Source: Candidatus Woesearchaeota archaeon (lineage in GTDB: Archaea; Nanobdellota; Nanobdellia; Woesearchaeales; GW2011-AR4). From it: a stretch of 33,832 nucleotides of DNA. Positions 24,851 to 32,409 of the stretch are shown one piece after another; the first letter of the stretch is position 1, and every line of letters begins with the position of its first letter. Position numbers and translations under genes: made by a program. The stretch is taken from positions 1-33,832 of the forward strand of contig JACPMV010000007.1 of the NCBI GenBank assembly GCA_016185845.1. Direction: 5' to 3'. Under the pieces are notes generated by a model. That model did not search any database. It was given only the letters and a program-made list of their open reading frames with translations, and had not been told where the DNA came from.

Positions 24851-26992
24851 TTATTCGAAGCTCGGCTGCAATTCAATTGAATAGTTTGATGAGTATTCCT
24901 CAATCTTTGAAATCCTGTCAATATCCTCGACTTTTCTTTCGGTTTCCGGAACATCTGCCAATGCCATGCTTACTGCATAAAGCAATATTGTGTTTTTCTG
25001 CAAATCTTCAGGTGTTATTGTTATGTTTAGCTTTAATCCGCCTTCCGGGAATCTTTCCTGGCCGGGAGTTGAGCCTTCGCCGAAGTCAATCTTAGGTATT
25101 TTGTAGCATTCTTTTTTTACGCAAATTCCCAAGTCGATTACGCACTCGCATCTTTCCTCTTCCGGAATTACTATTTTCTCGTTAAGCATTAAACTTATGT
25201 CGGCAAAATATTTGCCAGGAGCAATCTCAAGCTCGCTTTTTTCTGACTGCTTGCCCCGGTAGCTTGCTGCTGAGAAGAATTCCAGCTCAGTTTCTTCATT
25301 GTACCTTGTTAAGCTGGCAACAGCCTGTTCTTTATCGCTTAAATCGAAAGCGGAATCAACAAATTTCCAGCCCTGAAGCGCCTTCACGACATTTTTCTTT
25401 TTCACTATAACATTTTTTGTGTAAATAGGCTGCAGCTCCAAAGTTAACGAATCATCGGTTTCAATTTGCGGATCAAACTCAATGGCCTTGCCAACATAAG
25501 ACTCCTTCAATACGTTTACAACTCCCCCGACTCCGACAGGGAAAGTATCTGACAGCAATCCGCCTTTATCTGTCGAGCCTATAAAACAGCTTTCCCCAAT
25601 CAGTGTATAGAGCACTTGGGCATTTTCCACAGGCTGTTTTGTTGCGCTGTCCAAAACATTGACTTTGACATTTCCGCTTGTCCTTATGTCGCAAAGCTGG
25701 GATCTTTCAGACAATGCCAGAATCTCCAATGGAGTAAAATTTCCTTCCATGTGCCTATTGTTCCTTATGTTGCCTTCCAGGAAGAAATTAAATGCGTAGC
25801 CTTCCCCGTTAAGCGCAAATGGATCATTTACCTCCACTAAAACAGGATATGAAATATCATAGTCAAACTTGTAATCCTGTATCCCGAAAACCGAAAGCAG
25901 GCTGTTTGCGGATGAAGGGGTGCATCTTTCCCCGTTGCAGTTCAAGTCAAAATAAACGGGCCAGAAATCAAGGTAAGAGAAGTAAGCTTCGAGATTTGAA
26001 AATGAGCTGTCCGCCACGGGCAAAATTGTTGAATCGTAAAGCCTCTGCTTCAGCTCTGAATCAAGTATATTCCTGCCGTAATTGTAAGTCCCGTCTACCT
26101 GGAACAGCTGAATATAAGAAGACAGCATTCCCGTAATCTTGTTTTTCAAATCGCTTTTTTGCCAGCTTATTGAATTGCCGAACTTGAACTGAATGTCTGA
26201 CATAGGCGGCAGCTTTTCCTTGTCAATTCCTGAAAATGCCACTATTAAATTAAGAACGTGCTTCTCGATAAAATGGTGCTTCATCTGCAGGTTCGTTATT
26301 TTGCTTGACAGCTCATAGACTTTTTCCAGGTTCACCGGAACTCTTGCGGCAAACTGGGTTATTTCAGCTTTTGAGCCTTGTACCTGCACTTCAATAGGAT
26401 ACTCAACCAAAACTGAGACGTCGCCGGAAGCTATCACAACATCGGTCTTTACGCTGCCTTTTTCTGTGACTTGGTAGCCCTGCTCCTCAAACGGCTTGAA
26501 ATTATCCAGGCATTCCTTAAATTTCTTGTCAACATATCTTTCAAGCTGCTTCTCAATGGAATTTTCAGCCTGCCTTAAGCCGGGCCTTTTGGACGAAAAC
26601 TCGCAGCTGCCCTTGCAGCTGTTTGCTGATTTCAGATACCACCAGTAGGGAATTTTCAAGTCCGAGTCTTTTGTAAAAGCGACTGCATCGCTTTCAGTCG
26701 GGTTTTGCCTTAAAGAAAATGATTCTTTGCTCAAGGTTTTGTCTGTCAGGCTTACGTATCCGCCTTGCTTGCCCAGAAGTTTTAATCCGTCAACGCTGGC
26801 TGAATAGGCGCAGTCATTTGCATAGCTCCTTATCGGATCAAACTGCAAGGGTATTTCTTCGCGGACAATTTCGATTTCCGATTCAGATGGGGTTTTGGCT
26901 TCCTTGGTGGCATAGAAGAAAATAGTTCCGCCCACTATTATTAACAGCCCGATTACCATGAAGATTGTTACCTGGGATTTTTTATTTTTCAT
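24851..26992 (-). CDS. Cassette B pilin-like, N-terminally anchored surface protein
   Basis: A 713-aa protein with KNKKSQVTIFMVIGLLIIVGG, a membrane helix with a pilin-like shape, and then a large extracytoplasmic part. Several blocks are shared with the 637-aa cassette A protein (DGLKLLGKQGGYVSL, PYWW, FKPFEEQ, FDYDISYPV). Residues about 460-540 form a carboxypeptidase-regulatory-like beta sandwich (PVENAQVLYTLIGESC). A CxCVIDLGICVKKEC cysteine cluster lies near 620. The ATG lies 11 bases inside the preceding 58-aa regulator gene, so the two are one operon. It is probably the anchored core of the cassette B complex. Confidence 0.7.
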   Translation of the reverse strand: MKNKKSQVTIFMVIGLLIIVGGTIFFYATKEAKTPSESEIEIVREEIPLQFDPIRSYANDCAYSASVDGLKLLGKQGGYVSLTDKTLSKESFSLRQNPTESDAVAFTKDSDLKIPYWWYLKSANSCKGSCEFSSKRPGLRQAENSIEKQLERYVDKKFKECLDNFKPFEEQGYQVTEKGSVKTDVVIASGDVSVLVEYPIEVQVQGSKAEITQFAARVPVNLEKVYELSSKITNLQMKHHFIEKHVLNLIVAFSGIDKEKLPPMSDIQFKFGNSISWQKSDLKNKITGMLSSYIQLFQVDGTYNYGRNILDSELKQRLYDSTILPVADSSFSNLEAYFSYLDFWPVYFDLNCNGERCTPSSANSLLSVFGIQDYKFDYDISYPVLVEVNDPFALNGEGYAFNFFLEGNIRNNRHMEGNFTPLEILALSERSQLCDIRTSGNVKVNVLDSATKQPVENAQVLYTLIGESCFIGSTDKGGLLSDTFPVGVGGVVNVLKESYVGKAIEFDPQIETDDSLTLELQPIYTKNVIVKKKNVVKALQGWKFVDSAFDLSDKEQAVASLTRYNEETELEFFSAASYRGKQSEKSELEIAPGKYFADISLMLNEKIVIPEEERCECVIDLGICVKKECYKIPKIDFGEGSTPGQERFPEGGLKLNITITPEDLQKNTILLYAVSMALADVPETERKVEDIDRISKIEEYSSNYSIELQPSFE

Positions 26993-27158
26993 TTTTCTCT
27001 ATTTCATTCAGCTCTTTTTGTATCAGGTTCAAGTCATAGAGCTTTTGCTCCATCAATTCGCGGGCAAGCATGGATTTCTTTTTGCCGAGCTTTTTTGAAA
27101 CTCTCTCTAGAAGATCGTTAATTTCTTTTGAAACGGTTATACGAATTTGTATACTCAT
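26982..27158 (-). CDS. Ribbon-helix-helix regulator (58 aa)
   Basis: A 58-aa ORF: MSIQIRITVSKEINDLLERV, then SKKLGKKKSMLARELMEQK, ending EKNEK. A beta strand (IQIRITVS) followed by two helices is the MetJ/Arc/CopG fold, which binds palindromic or repeated operators as dimers and usually represses its own operon. It is first in cassette B, overlaps the 713-aa gene by 11 bases, and faces an array of AGTATA-like motifs (27166-27308). It is the regulatory counterpart of the AbrB-like gene of cassette A. Confidence 0.75.
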   Translation of the reverse strand: MSIQIRITVSKEINDLLERVSKKLGKKKSMLARELMEQKLYDLNLIQKELNEIEKNEK

Positions 27159-27165
27159 TTTTATC

Positions 27166-27308
27166 TTAGTATAGGCTTTATGTAGCCTAAGTTTAGTATA
27201 AGTATTTAAAGTTTTCTATTAAAATTTAATATAATTTATGCTTAATTAAGTATAAATAAAGTATATTTATTTTTATTTTATACCTTTTTAAGGATAAAAT
27301 AAGTATAT
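27166..27308. promoter_or_regulatory. Array of A(A/G)GTATA motifs between divergent genes
   Basis: Copies begin near 27167, 27194, 27200, 27248, 27258 and 27301, in a 246-bp gap between the RHH gene and the divergent membrane-protein gene. They are candidate operators for the RHH regulator. The gap is extremely AT-rich, so chance matches are likely for some copies. Confidence 0.4.
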
Positions 27309-27372
27309 TAAAAGAATAAATAAAGGATATATAAATTTTTAATTTAATTCAATTCCCGACCATACAACAATC

Positions 27373-27380
27373 TTTAAATA
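27373..27380 (+). promoter_or_regulatory. TATA box for the 399-aa membrane protein
   Basis: TTTAAATA is centred 28 bases before the ATG at 27405, with no Shine-Dalgarno sequence. A leaderless start is likely. Confidence 0.5.
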
Positions 27381-27404
27381 CAATAATAAAAACATAGTTT
27401 TCCA

Positions 27405-28604
27405 ATGGCCAGTAAAAAGGTGGTGGATTACATACGCGGGCTTCTGCAAAAGGGTTATGATATTTCCACAATAAAAAACACAATGCTGAAGTACGGATAT
27501 TCCAGCCAGGATATAAGCGAAGCTGTGAATGAAATTTACCATCCGACAATAAGGCACGAGATTCATCTCGGCAAAACTACAATTTTCGCATTGATATTTA
27601 TTGTATTGTCGGTAGCCGGCACCATATCCTTTTTTTATTACAATCCTCCAAAAGCCCCTTCAAATCTTCTTGACCTGAGCCTCAAGCCTGTAAAAACAAG
27701 TGCTGAAGCAGGGCAAATCATTTCATTCATCCAGGAGCTGTCAAACAAAGGATCTTCCAACAGATTTGATGTTGTCGTAAGGCAGGAAGTTATTGATTCA
27801 AGGACTTTCAAAATTGTAACATCTAAGTCAGAGTCAAGGGCAATAGAAACGTTTACCACAACTCCTGCGGAAATTGTGATTCCGGAAGATACGCCTGCCG
27901 GAGATTATATACTGAGGGTGATTGCAGAGTACGACGGCAAAAAGGCCCCTGCAACCCTCCCTGTAAAAGTGCTGCCGGCAAGAAAATTGGGATGTTTTGA
28001 CGGCATAAAAAACCAGAATGAAGCAAGCACTGACTGCGGCGGAATATGCAGGCCGTGCGAAACCCAATCGCAAGAATGCGATGATCAAAACCAATGCACT
28101 GAAGATATTCTGGAAGATGAAAAATGCGCAAACAAACCAATTGAGCCGTGCTGCGGCAACAGCCTTTGCGAGTTTGACGAGACAGAGGAAAGCTGCAGCG
28201 CAGACTGCGGGGCAATTTTGGAAATCTCGACATCAAGCTTAGATGAGATAAAAAATATAGCGCTGGCCAATCCCTCAAAAGCATTGCAGGAATGCGGCAA
28301 AATTGAAATTCCTGATCTTAGGGATACATGCATAAGCAGCATAGGGGAAGCTCAAAAAGACAAAGAATACTGCGCAAGAATACAGGGCGAAAGGATTAAG
28401 GATTTATGCTATGCAAATATAGCAAAGCTCAGCAATGACAACTCAATATGCCAGAATATATTATTTGCACCAAGAAGGGATGCGTGCTACATGAATTTCA
28501 TGATTGACAACGAGGACTATACCGTATGCGAGAAGCTTACAGACTCAAATTCCAGGTACCAGTGCGAGTCATTGAGGCAGCTGCACCAGGTAAGCCAAGG
28601 ATAA
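27405..28604 (+). CDS. Membrane-anchored cysteine-rich surface protein (399 aa)
   Basis: The N-terminal 50 residues form a small helical, UBA-like domain (VVDYIRGLLQKGYDISTIK, MLKYGYSSQDISEAV), presumably cytoplasmic. A membrane helix follows at about 58-78. The extracytoplasmic part has an Ig/CARDB-like beta domain (about 85-190), a CFDGIKNQNEASTDCGGICR motif (CxDGxxNQxExxxDCGGxCxxC, common in archaeal surface proteins), and more than 20 cysteines in the C-terminal 200 residues. It is divergent from cassette B and shares its AGTATA array, so it is plausibly co-regulated with it. Function unknown; disulfide-rich surface protein. Confidence 0.65.
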   Translation: MASKKVVDYIRGLLQKGYDISTIKNTMLKYGYSSQDISEAVNEIYHPTIRHEIHLGKTTIFALIFIVLSVAGTISFFYYNPPKAPSNLLDLSLKPVKTSAEAGQIISFIQELSNKGSSNRFDVVVRQEVIDSRTFKIVTSKSESRAIETFTTTPAEIVIPEDTPAGDYILRVIAEYDGKKAPATLPVKVLPARKLGCFDGIKNQNEASTDCGGICRPCETQSQECDDQNQCTEDILEDEKCANKPIEPCCGNSLCEFDETEESCSADCGAILEISTSSLDEIKNIALANPSKALQECGKIEIPDLRDTCISSIGEAQKDKEYCARIQGERIKDLCYANIAKLSNDNSICQNILFAPRRDACYMNFMIDNEDYTVCEKLTDSNSRYQCESLRQLHQVSQG

Positions 28605-29081
28605 ATTCAATAAAAATAATCCCAAAATGGGCTATATATTTTATATAAAATAAAAACATAACATTTAAATATTAGGTGCCTATAAGATTATTTATTATGG
28701 CAAATAGCAATATGTGGGCAGATATTAGTATTCTGAATCTGATTAGGCCTGCCCATAAGACACTGGCTACAGTGTTTATGTGCTGATTGCCGATTTTAGC
28801 GCTTAAATTTTTCTAAAACAACCGGAGGTGTTAAAATTGGAGCAAAAGACCAAACTAAGTTCTGCGGAACGCGAAAAAAAATTTGTTGAAGATTTGTTAA
28901 GTGTTGATTTCAACAACCGTTCTGAAGAATCCAAGTTCAAGTAAAATGAAGAGCTATACAAAATGAGCAAACTGGAAAATAAACATTTAAATAGTAGCTG
29001 GAATTTCATCCCTTTCATGATTAGGCAAGATTATTATAGGTGCAGCTGTTGTTGCTAGAATTCTGCCATTGTTTTATTTAA
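28605..29081. other. Gap before tRNA-Cys: TATA boxes, structured segment, small ORFs
   Basis: A TATA box (28664-28671) predicts transcription from about 28694. The transcript could fold as a three-way junction: GCAAT/ATTGC (28707-28711 with 28786-28790), TGGGCAG/CTGCCCA (28715-28721 with 28749-28755) and CACTG/CAGTG (28761-28765 with 28770-28774). The same stretch holds a 29-codon ORF (28697-28786) placed like a leaderless gene. A strong ribosome site and 35-aa ORF follow. A second TATA box (28986-28993) could serve tRNA-Cys. No known riboswitch or C/D RNA boxes were recognised. Confidence 0.35.
28837..28944 (+). CDS. 35-aa ORF with a perfect Shine-Dalgarno site and TTG start
   Basis: GGAGGTG at 28824-28830 is the best ribosome site in the window and lies six bases before TTG at 28837. 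The product starts MEQKTKLSSAEREKKFVEDL and is charged and probably helical. After its TAA the same frame continues open for 40 more codons (NEELYKMSKLENK...), so this may be the front part of a slightly longer gene interrupted by a stop. Function unknown. Confidence 0.45.
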   Translation: MEQKTKLSSAEREKKFVEDLLSVDFNNRSEESKFK

Positions 29082-29118
29082 GCGAGGGTGCCCAAGCGGC
29101 TAAGGGGAGCGGCTGCAA

Positions 29119-29162
29119 AGCAGCCATACGAGCTGAGAAATCGGCAATGAGTTTGCGCAATT
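29119..29162 (+). other. tRNA-Cys intron 1 (position 37/38)
   Basis: A 44-nt intron at the canonical archaeal site. The 5' bulge AAA (29117-29119) is cut AA|A and the 3' bulge TTC (29161-29163) is cut TT|C. The central helix CTGC/GCAA has its outermost pair mismatched (C-A). Inside is a hairpin GCTGA-GAAA-TCGGC with a GNRA tetraloop. Confidence 0.85.
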
Positions 29163-29184
29163 CCCGCTTTATCATGGGTTCGAG

Positions 29185-29217
29185 AGATGCAAGCTACCGA
29201 TGCTTCGCATCCGGATT
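29185..29217 (+). other. tRNA-Cys intron 2, in the T-loop (position 59/60)
   Basis: A 33-nt intron in a textbook bulge-helix-bulge: outer helix ATGGG/CCCAT, 3' bulge TTT (29216-29218), central helix TTCG (29179-29182)/CGGA (29212-29215), 5' bulge AGA (29183-29185), inner helix GATGC/GCATC extended by AAGC/GCTT. Cuts after the second base of each bulge give the T-loop TTCGAGT. Confidence 0.9.
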
Positions 29218-29230
29218 TCCCATCCCTCGC

Positions 29231-29238
29231 TTTTTTAT
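29231..29238 (+). terminator. T-run terminator of tRNA-Cys
   Basis: Six T's start at the discriminator base and are followed by AT-rich sequence, the usual end of archaeal tRNA transcripts. Confidence 0.5.
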
Positions 29239-29410
29239 ATTTATATAAGATAAATTAAGAAAAGGTGAATGAAGAAATGAAAAAAACAAAAATAAGGGGA
29301 TTTAGTGATTTAGTTGGTTATTCCGTGTGTTGCTGCTTCTGTTAGAATTTTCAGTTAAAAATTTTTAATTTTCATTGACAATAAATAAAAAATTATTTGA
29401 GGTGCTATAA

Positions 29411-29767
29411 ATGAGTATAACAAGATATGAAAGTGCAAGAAAAGACGGAGGGTTTACTCCTGTTTATTTTGTGGATTATGGAAAGCTTAAATCTAGGGTT
29501 GGTGGCCAATCTGAAATAGATTTGGCAGATTATGTGGCTATTGCAAAAGAAATTGGAAAGGATGATGACGTGCAGGTACATTATATACACACTAATGGCC
29601 AAATAATCAGAATTTTTATTAAAGGAGGGGAATGGAAAGCAAAAAGCGCAATCCCTATAGGCACCGTACATCCTGAAAGATTTTCGCAGGTTATTCCAAA
29701 TAAAGCAGGATTGACAGAAAGTCAAGTAAACCGGGCTGTAAGAAGGACATTAAAAGAACTGCTATAA
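29411..29767 (+). CDS. Unrecognised 118-aa soluble protein
   Basis: Not recognised. It starts [20 protein letters not shown] and ends [15 protein letters not shown]. It is alpha/beta with no signal or membrane segment. GAGGTG (29399-29404) six to seven bases before the ATG at 29411 supports the start. It lies between tRNA-Cys and cysS, 38 bp before cysS on the same strand, so it may be cotranscribed with cysS. Functional linkage is not shown by the sequence. Confidence 0.65.
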   Translation: MSITRYESARKDGGFTPVYFVDYGKLKSRVGGQSEIDLADYVAIAKEIGKDDDVQVHYIHTNGQIIRIFIKGGEWKAKSAIPIGTVHPERFSQVIPNKAGLTESQVNRAVRRTLKELL

Positions 29768-29805
29768 CAAAACAATTAAAAACAAGTGAGAAAAGGCAGT
29801 ATAAT

Positions 29806-31234
29806 ATGGTGCTTAAACTATACAACACATTAAATAGGAAAAAGGAATCATTTAAGCCAATTAAAGCCAACTTTGTGGGCATGTATTCATGCGGGCCAAA
29901 CAGGATTACTAAGTAATTCTGGGCATGCCGTCTATGATTTCGCCCACATAGGCAACTTCAGGGCTTATATATGCAGTGATATTCTTAAAAGGTACTTGAA
30001 ATACTCAGGCTTTAAAGTAAAGCACGTCATGAACATTACAGACGTAGATGACAAAACGATAAAAGGCGCAAACAAGGAAGGAATTTCTTTGAAGGAGTAC
30101 ACTTCAAGATATGAAAATGCATTCTTCGAGGATTTAAAAACATTAAACATTGACAAGGCTGATATTTTTCCAAGAGCGACTGAGCACATTCCAGAGATGG
30201 TTTCAATAATTAAAAAATTACTGAAGAATAATCTTGCCTACAAAAGCGAAGACGGCAGCGTTTATTACAACATTTCCAAGTTCAGGGGTTATGGAAAACT
30301 GTCGCATACAAAAGTAAAAGGGCTGAAGGAAGGCGCCAGGGTCAAGCAGGATTCCTATGAAAAGGGGGAAGCAAAGGATTTTGCCTTGTGGAAAGCCTAT
30401 GACAAGGAAGACGGAAATGTAGTTTGGAAAACTGAGATTGGCGATGGAAGGCCCGGATGGCATATTGAATGCTCGGCAATGTCCATAAAGCATTTAGGCG
30501 AGCATTTTGACATACATGGGGGAGGTGTTGACTTGATATTTCCCCATCACGAGAATGAAATTGCTCAGAGCGAGGGCTCTACAAAGAAGAAATTCGTAAA
30601 TTACTGGTTCCACAACGAGCATCTGCTTGTGAACGGGCAGAAAATGTCTAAGTCATTGGGGAATTTCTACACTTTAAGGGATTTATTGAATAAAGGCCAG
30701 AATCCAAAGGCAATAAGGTATTTGCTGTTGTCCGCTAATTACAGGGTTCAGCTTAATTTTACTGAAGAAGCTGTAAAAGCTGCTGAACATGCAGTGCAAA
30801 GGCTGAATGATTTCATGATAAAGCTAAAGGAAGTGAAGAATAGCAGTGGCAATAAGAATATTTCAAAATTAATCGATAAAGCCAAAAATGAATTCCAGAA
30901 AGCAATGGATGACGACCTGAACATCAGCGCTGCTTTGTCCCATATTTTTGAGTTTGTCAAGGAAATAAATACCCTGATGATGGAGAATAAGATTGGGAAA
31001 GGCGATTCCAAAAAAATAACTGATTTGATGCACGATTTTGACAAAGTTTTAGGAATTCTTGAAGAGAAAGAGGAAAAGCTGCCGGCAGAATTAAAGAAAT
31101 TGATTGATGAAAGGGAAAAGGCAAGGAAAGAAAAAGATTTTACGAGAGCGGACAGGATAAGAAATGAACTGAAGGAAAAAGGGATAGTTCTTGAGGATAC
31201 TAAAGACGGGATTAGGTGGAAGAAAATAAGTTAA
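29806..31234 (+). CDS. cysS: Cysteinyl-tRNA synthetase, frame interrupted by a 28-nt intron-like insert
   Basis: It starts at ATG 29806 ([20 protein letters not shown]). The frame reads to GMYSCGP and then hits a stop 36 codons in. Removing 29900-29927 gives [17 protein letters not shown] and a full 466-aa CysRS. The joined protein has zinc ligands Cys29, Cys213, His238 and Glu242 (spaced as in known CysRS), HIGN at 38-41 and KMSKS at 270-274. An open frame begins at 29873 but would lack Cys29 and the first strand, so it is not the true start. It charges the tRNA-Cys encoded just upstream. The insert is probably an mRNA intron (see findings). The gene ends four bases from the convergent unknown gene. 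Confidence 0.9.
29900..29927 (+). other. Putative 28-nt bulge-helix-bulge intron in cysS
   Basis: The inner helix is nine pairs, CAGGATTAC (29901-29909)/GTAATTCTG (29913-29921), with loop TAA and one G-T. The 5' bulge AAA (29898-29900) is cut AA|A. The central helix GGCC (29894-29897)/GGCA (29922-29925) has three pairs plus one G-A. The 3' bulge TGC (29926-29928) is cut TG|C. The outer helix is weak, GCG/CGT. Cut positions match those of both tRNA-Cys introns. Excision puts Thr32 between CGP and VYD. Confidence 0.75.
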
Positions 31235-31238
31235 AAGA

Positions 31239-32348
31239 TTAGCGATCCATTCTAGATAAATTATGTTCAGCTTCATGGCTTGAAATTGGCGTACCCCTAT
31301 AATCTGCTTCAAGAACATTACCCGCAACTGACGGACTTAGCCTTAATAAAATAGAATCGTCTCTTGTCCTACTTCTTGAATTAAATTTTATATTAGGTAA
31401 TCTCATTTGGTGTGTTGTAACAAAAACAAATCCTCCATTAGGAGAATGCGTATAATCTAATTCCAAATGCCTTTCCAACTCCAAAAATTTTTCGACGGGC
31501 AGCCTTTTTTGATCTAATGCGTTAACAATATCTTTATCTAGGAAGTATATTCCCACATTTTGTCCAATAACAAAAACTCCATGATCCATCAAATCGGCCA
31601 ATGATCTGCCATCGGCATCAATGCTATTTTGAATAGTAAGTGCTTCATTTAGTCCATAGCTAGTTAGGACTTTAGAGCTCTGCACTCCAAATCTAGCGGT
31701 GAAATTAGCAACTAGTGCTTCGGAATCTCCACTTGAGGATTGTCTTTTTAGTAAACCATAGAATATTTTATTTACATCAGGTTGATAAATCCCATTCCTT
31801 GCCAAATGTGGCTGAAGATTTGAGTATGCTCTAATCGCTTCTTGTATATTACGAGCACTATAAAAAGATACGATATCATCTGCAATTCCATAATTAATCC
31901 CGATACCAGCTAACCTTCCAGACAAAGACAATTGGGCCGGAGTTAGCTCAGAATAACTATCTTGGCTCGGCTGAGAAACATTTTGAGGGAATGTATCGTC
32001 TCTAGGTTCTAATTCGTATCCTATTAGATTTGTTAGTCTAATGCTCCCATGTTCAGAGCGTCCTTTAGGCGATTTAAGTTCTTTTAGCAGTACTGTATCA
32101 TGGCTTGATTTAGCTAACTCATAAAGTTCTCTTCTATTAGCAATCGCACTTCTTTCATTTCTGCGCCATGAATGTTTGCTTGACTGCCTTCTCCTTACTT
32201 TGCCACTAAAAGGAACATAAATAGTGGTAGTGGGGCCAAAAGTTTGTTGAATTCGCATATCTCTTCGAAATTTGGCAGAATCATGTTCAACAGCCAATTC
32301 CAAATCACCAAAATCTCCAGAATGTCCATTTCCGTTTGAGTTATTCAT
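31239..32348 (-). CDS. Unrecognised 369-aa protein
   Basis: Not recognised. It starts at ATG 32348 because GGAGG (32355-32359, coding strand) precedes it by six bases. The N-terminal 120 residues are polar and rich in Arg and Ser (KVRRRQSSKHSWRRNERS), probably basic and partly disordered. Residues 130-290 look helical (SELTPAQLSLSGRLAGIGIN, NIQEAIRAYSNLQP, with a possible helical-repeat character). The C-terminal part is mixed beta. No signal peptide or membrane helix is present. Convergent with cysS and downstream of valS on the same strand, separated by 62 bp. Confidence 0.6.
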   Translation of the reverse strand: MNNSNGNGHSGDFGDLELAVEHDSAKFRRDMRIQQTFGPTTTIYVPFSGKVRRRQSSKHSWRRNERSAIANRRELYELAKSSHDTVLLKELKSPKGRSEHGSIRLTNLIGYELEPRDDTFPQNVSQPSQDSYSELTPAQLSLSGRLAGIGINYGIADDIVSFYSARNIQEAIRAYSNLQPHLARNGIYQPDVNKIFYGLLKRQSSSGDSEALVANFTARFGVQSSKVLTSYGLNEALTIQNSIDADGRSLADLMDHGVFVIGQNVGIYFLDKDIVNALDQKRLPVEKFLELERHLELDYTHSPNGGFVFVTTHQMRLPNIKFNSRSRTRDDSILLRLSPSVAGNVLEADYRGTPISSHEAEHNLSRMDR

Positions 32349-32409
32349 AAAAAGCCTCCACAAGTTCCATATAAACTACTAATTTTTAATTACACATATT
32401 TAAACATTT

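Larger units (their letters stand above)
29082..29231 (+). tRNA. tRNA-Cys (GCA) with two introns
   Basis: Acceptor GCGAGGG (29082-29088) pairs with CCCTCGC (29224-29230), followed by U73 (29231), the Cys discriminator. The D-stem is CCC/GGG with GG in the loop. The anticodon stem is AGCGG (29108-29112)/CCGCT (29164-29168), variable loop TTATC, T-stem ATGGG (29174-29178)/CCCAT (29219-29223). Removing 29119-29162 and 29185-29217 gives anticodon loop CTGCAAC (anticodon GCA) and T-loop TTCGAGT, both exactly seven bases, for a 73-base mature tRNA before CCA. No CCA is encoded. A T6 run follows at once. cysS lies 575 bp downstream. Confidence 0.93.

Noticed and set aside
29873-31234. cysS starting at 29873 as an uninterrupted ORF
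   Set aside because: Its first 19 codons are out-of-frame sequence. The true N-terminus with MVLKLYNTL and the zinc ligand Cys lies at 29806 in another frame.
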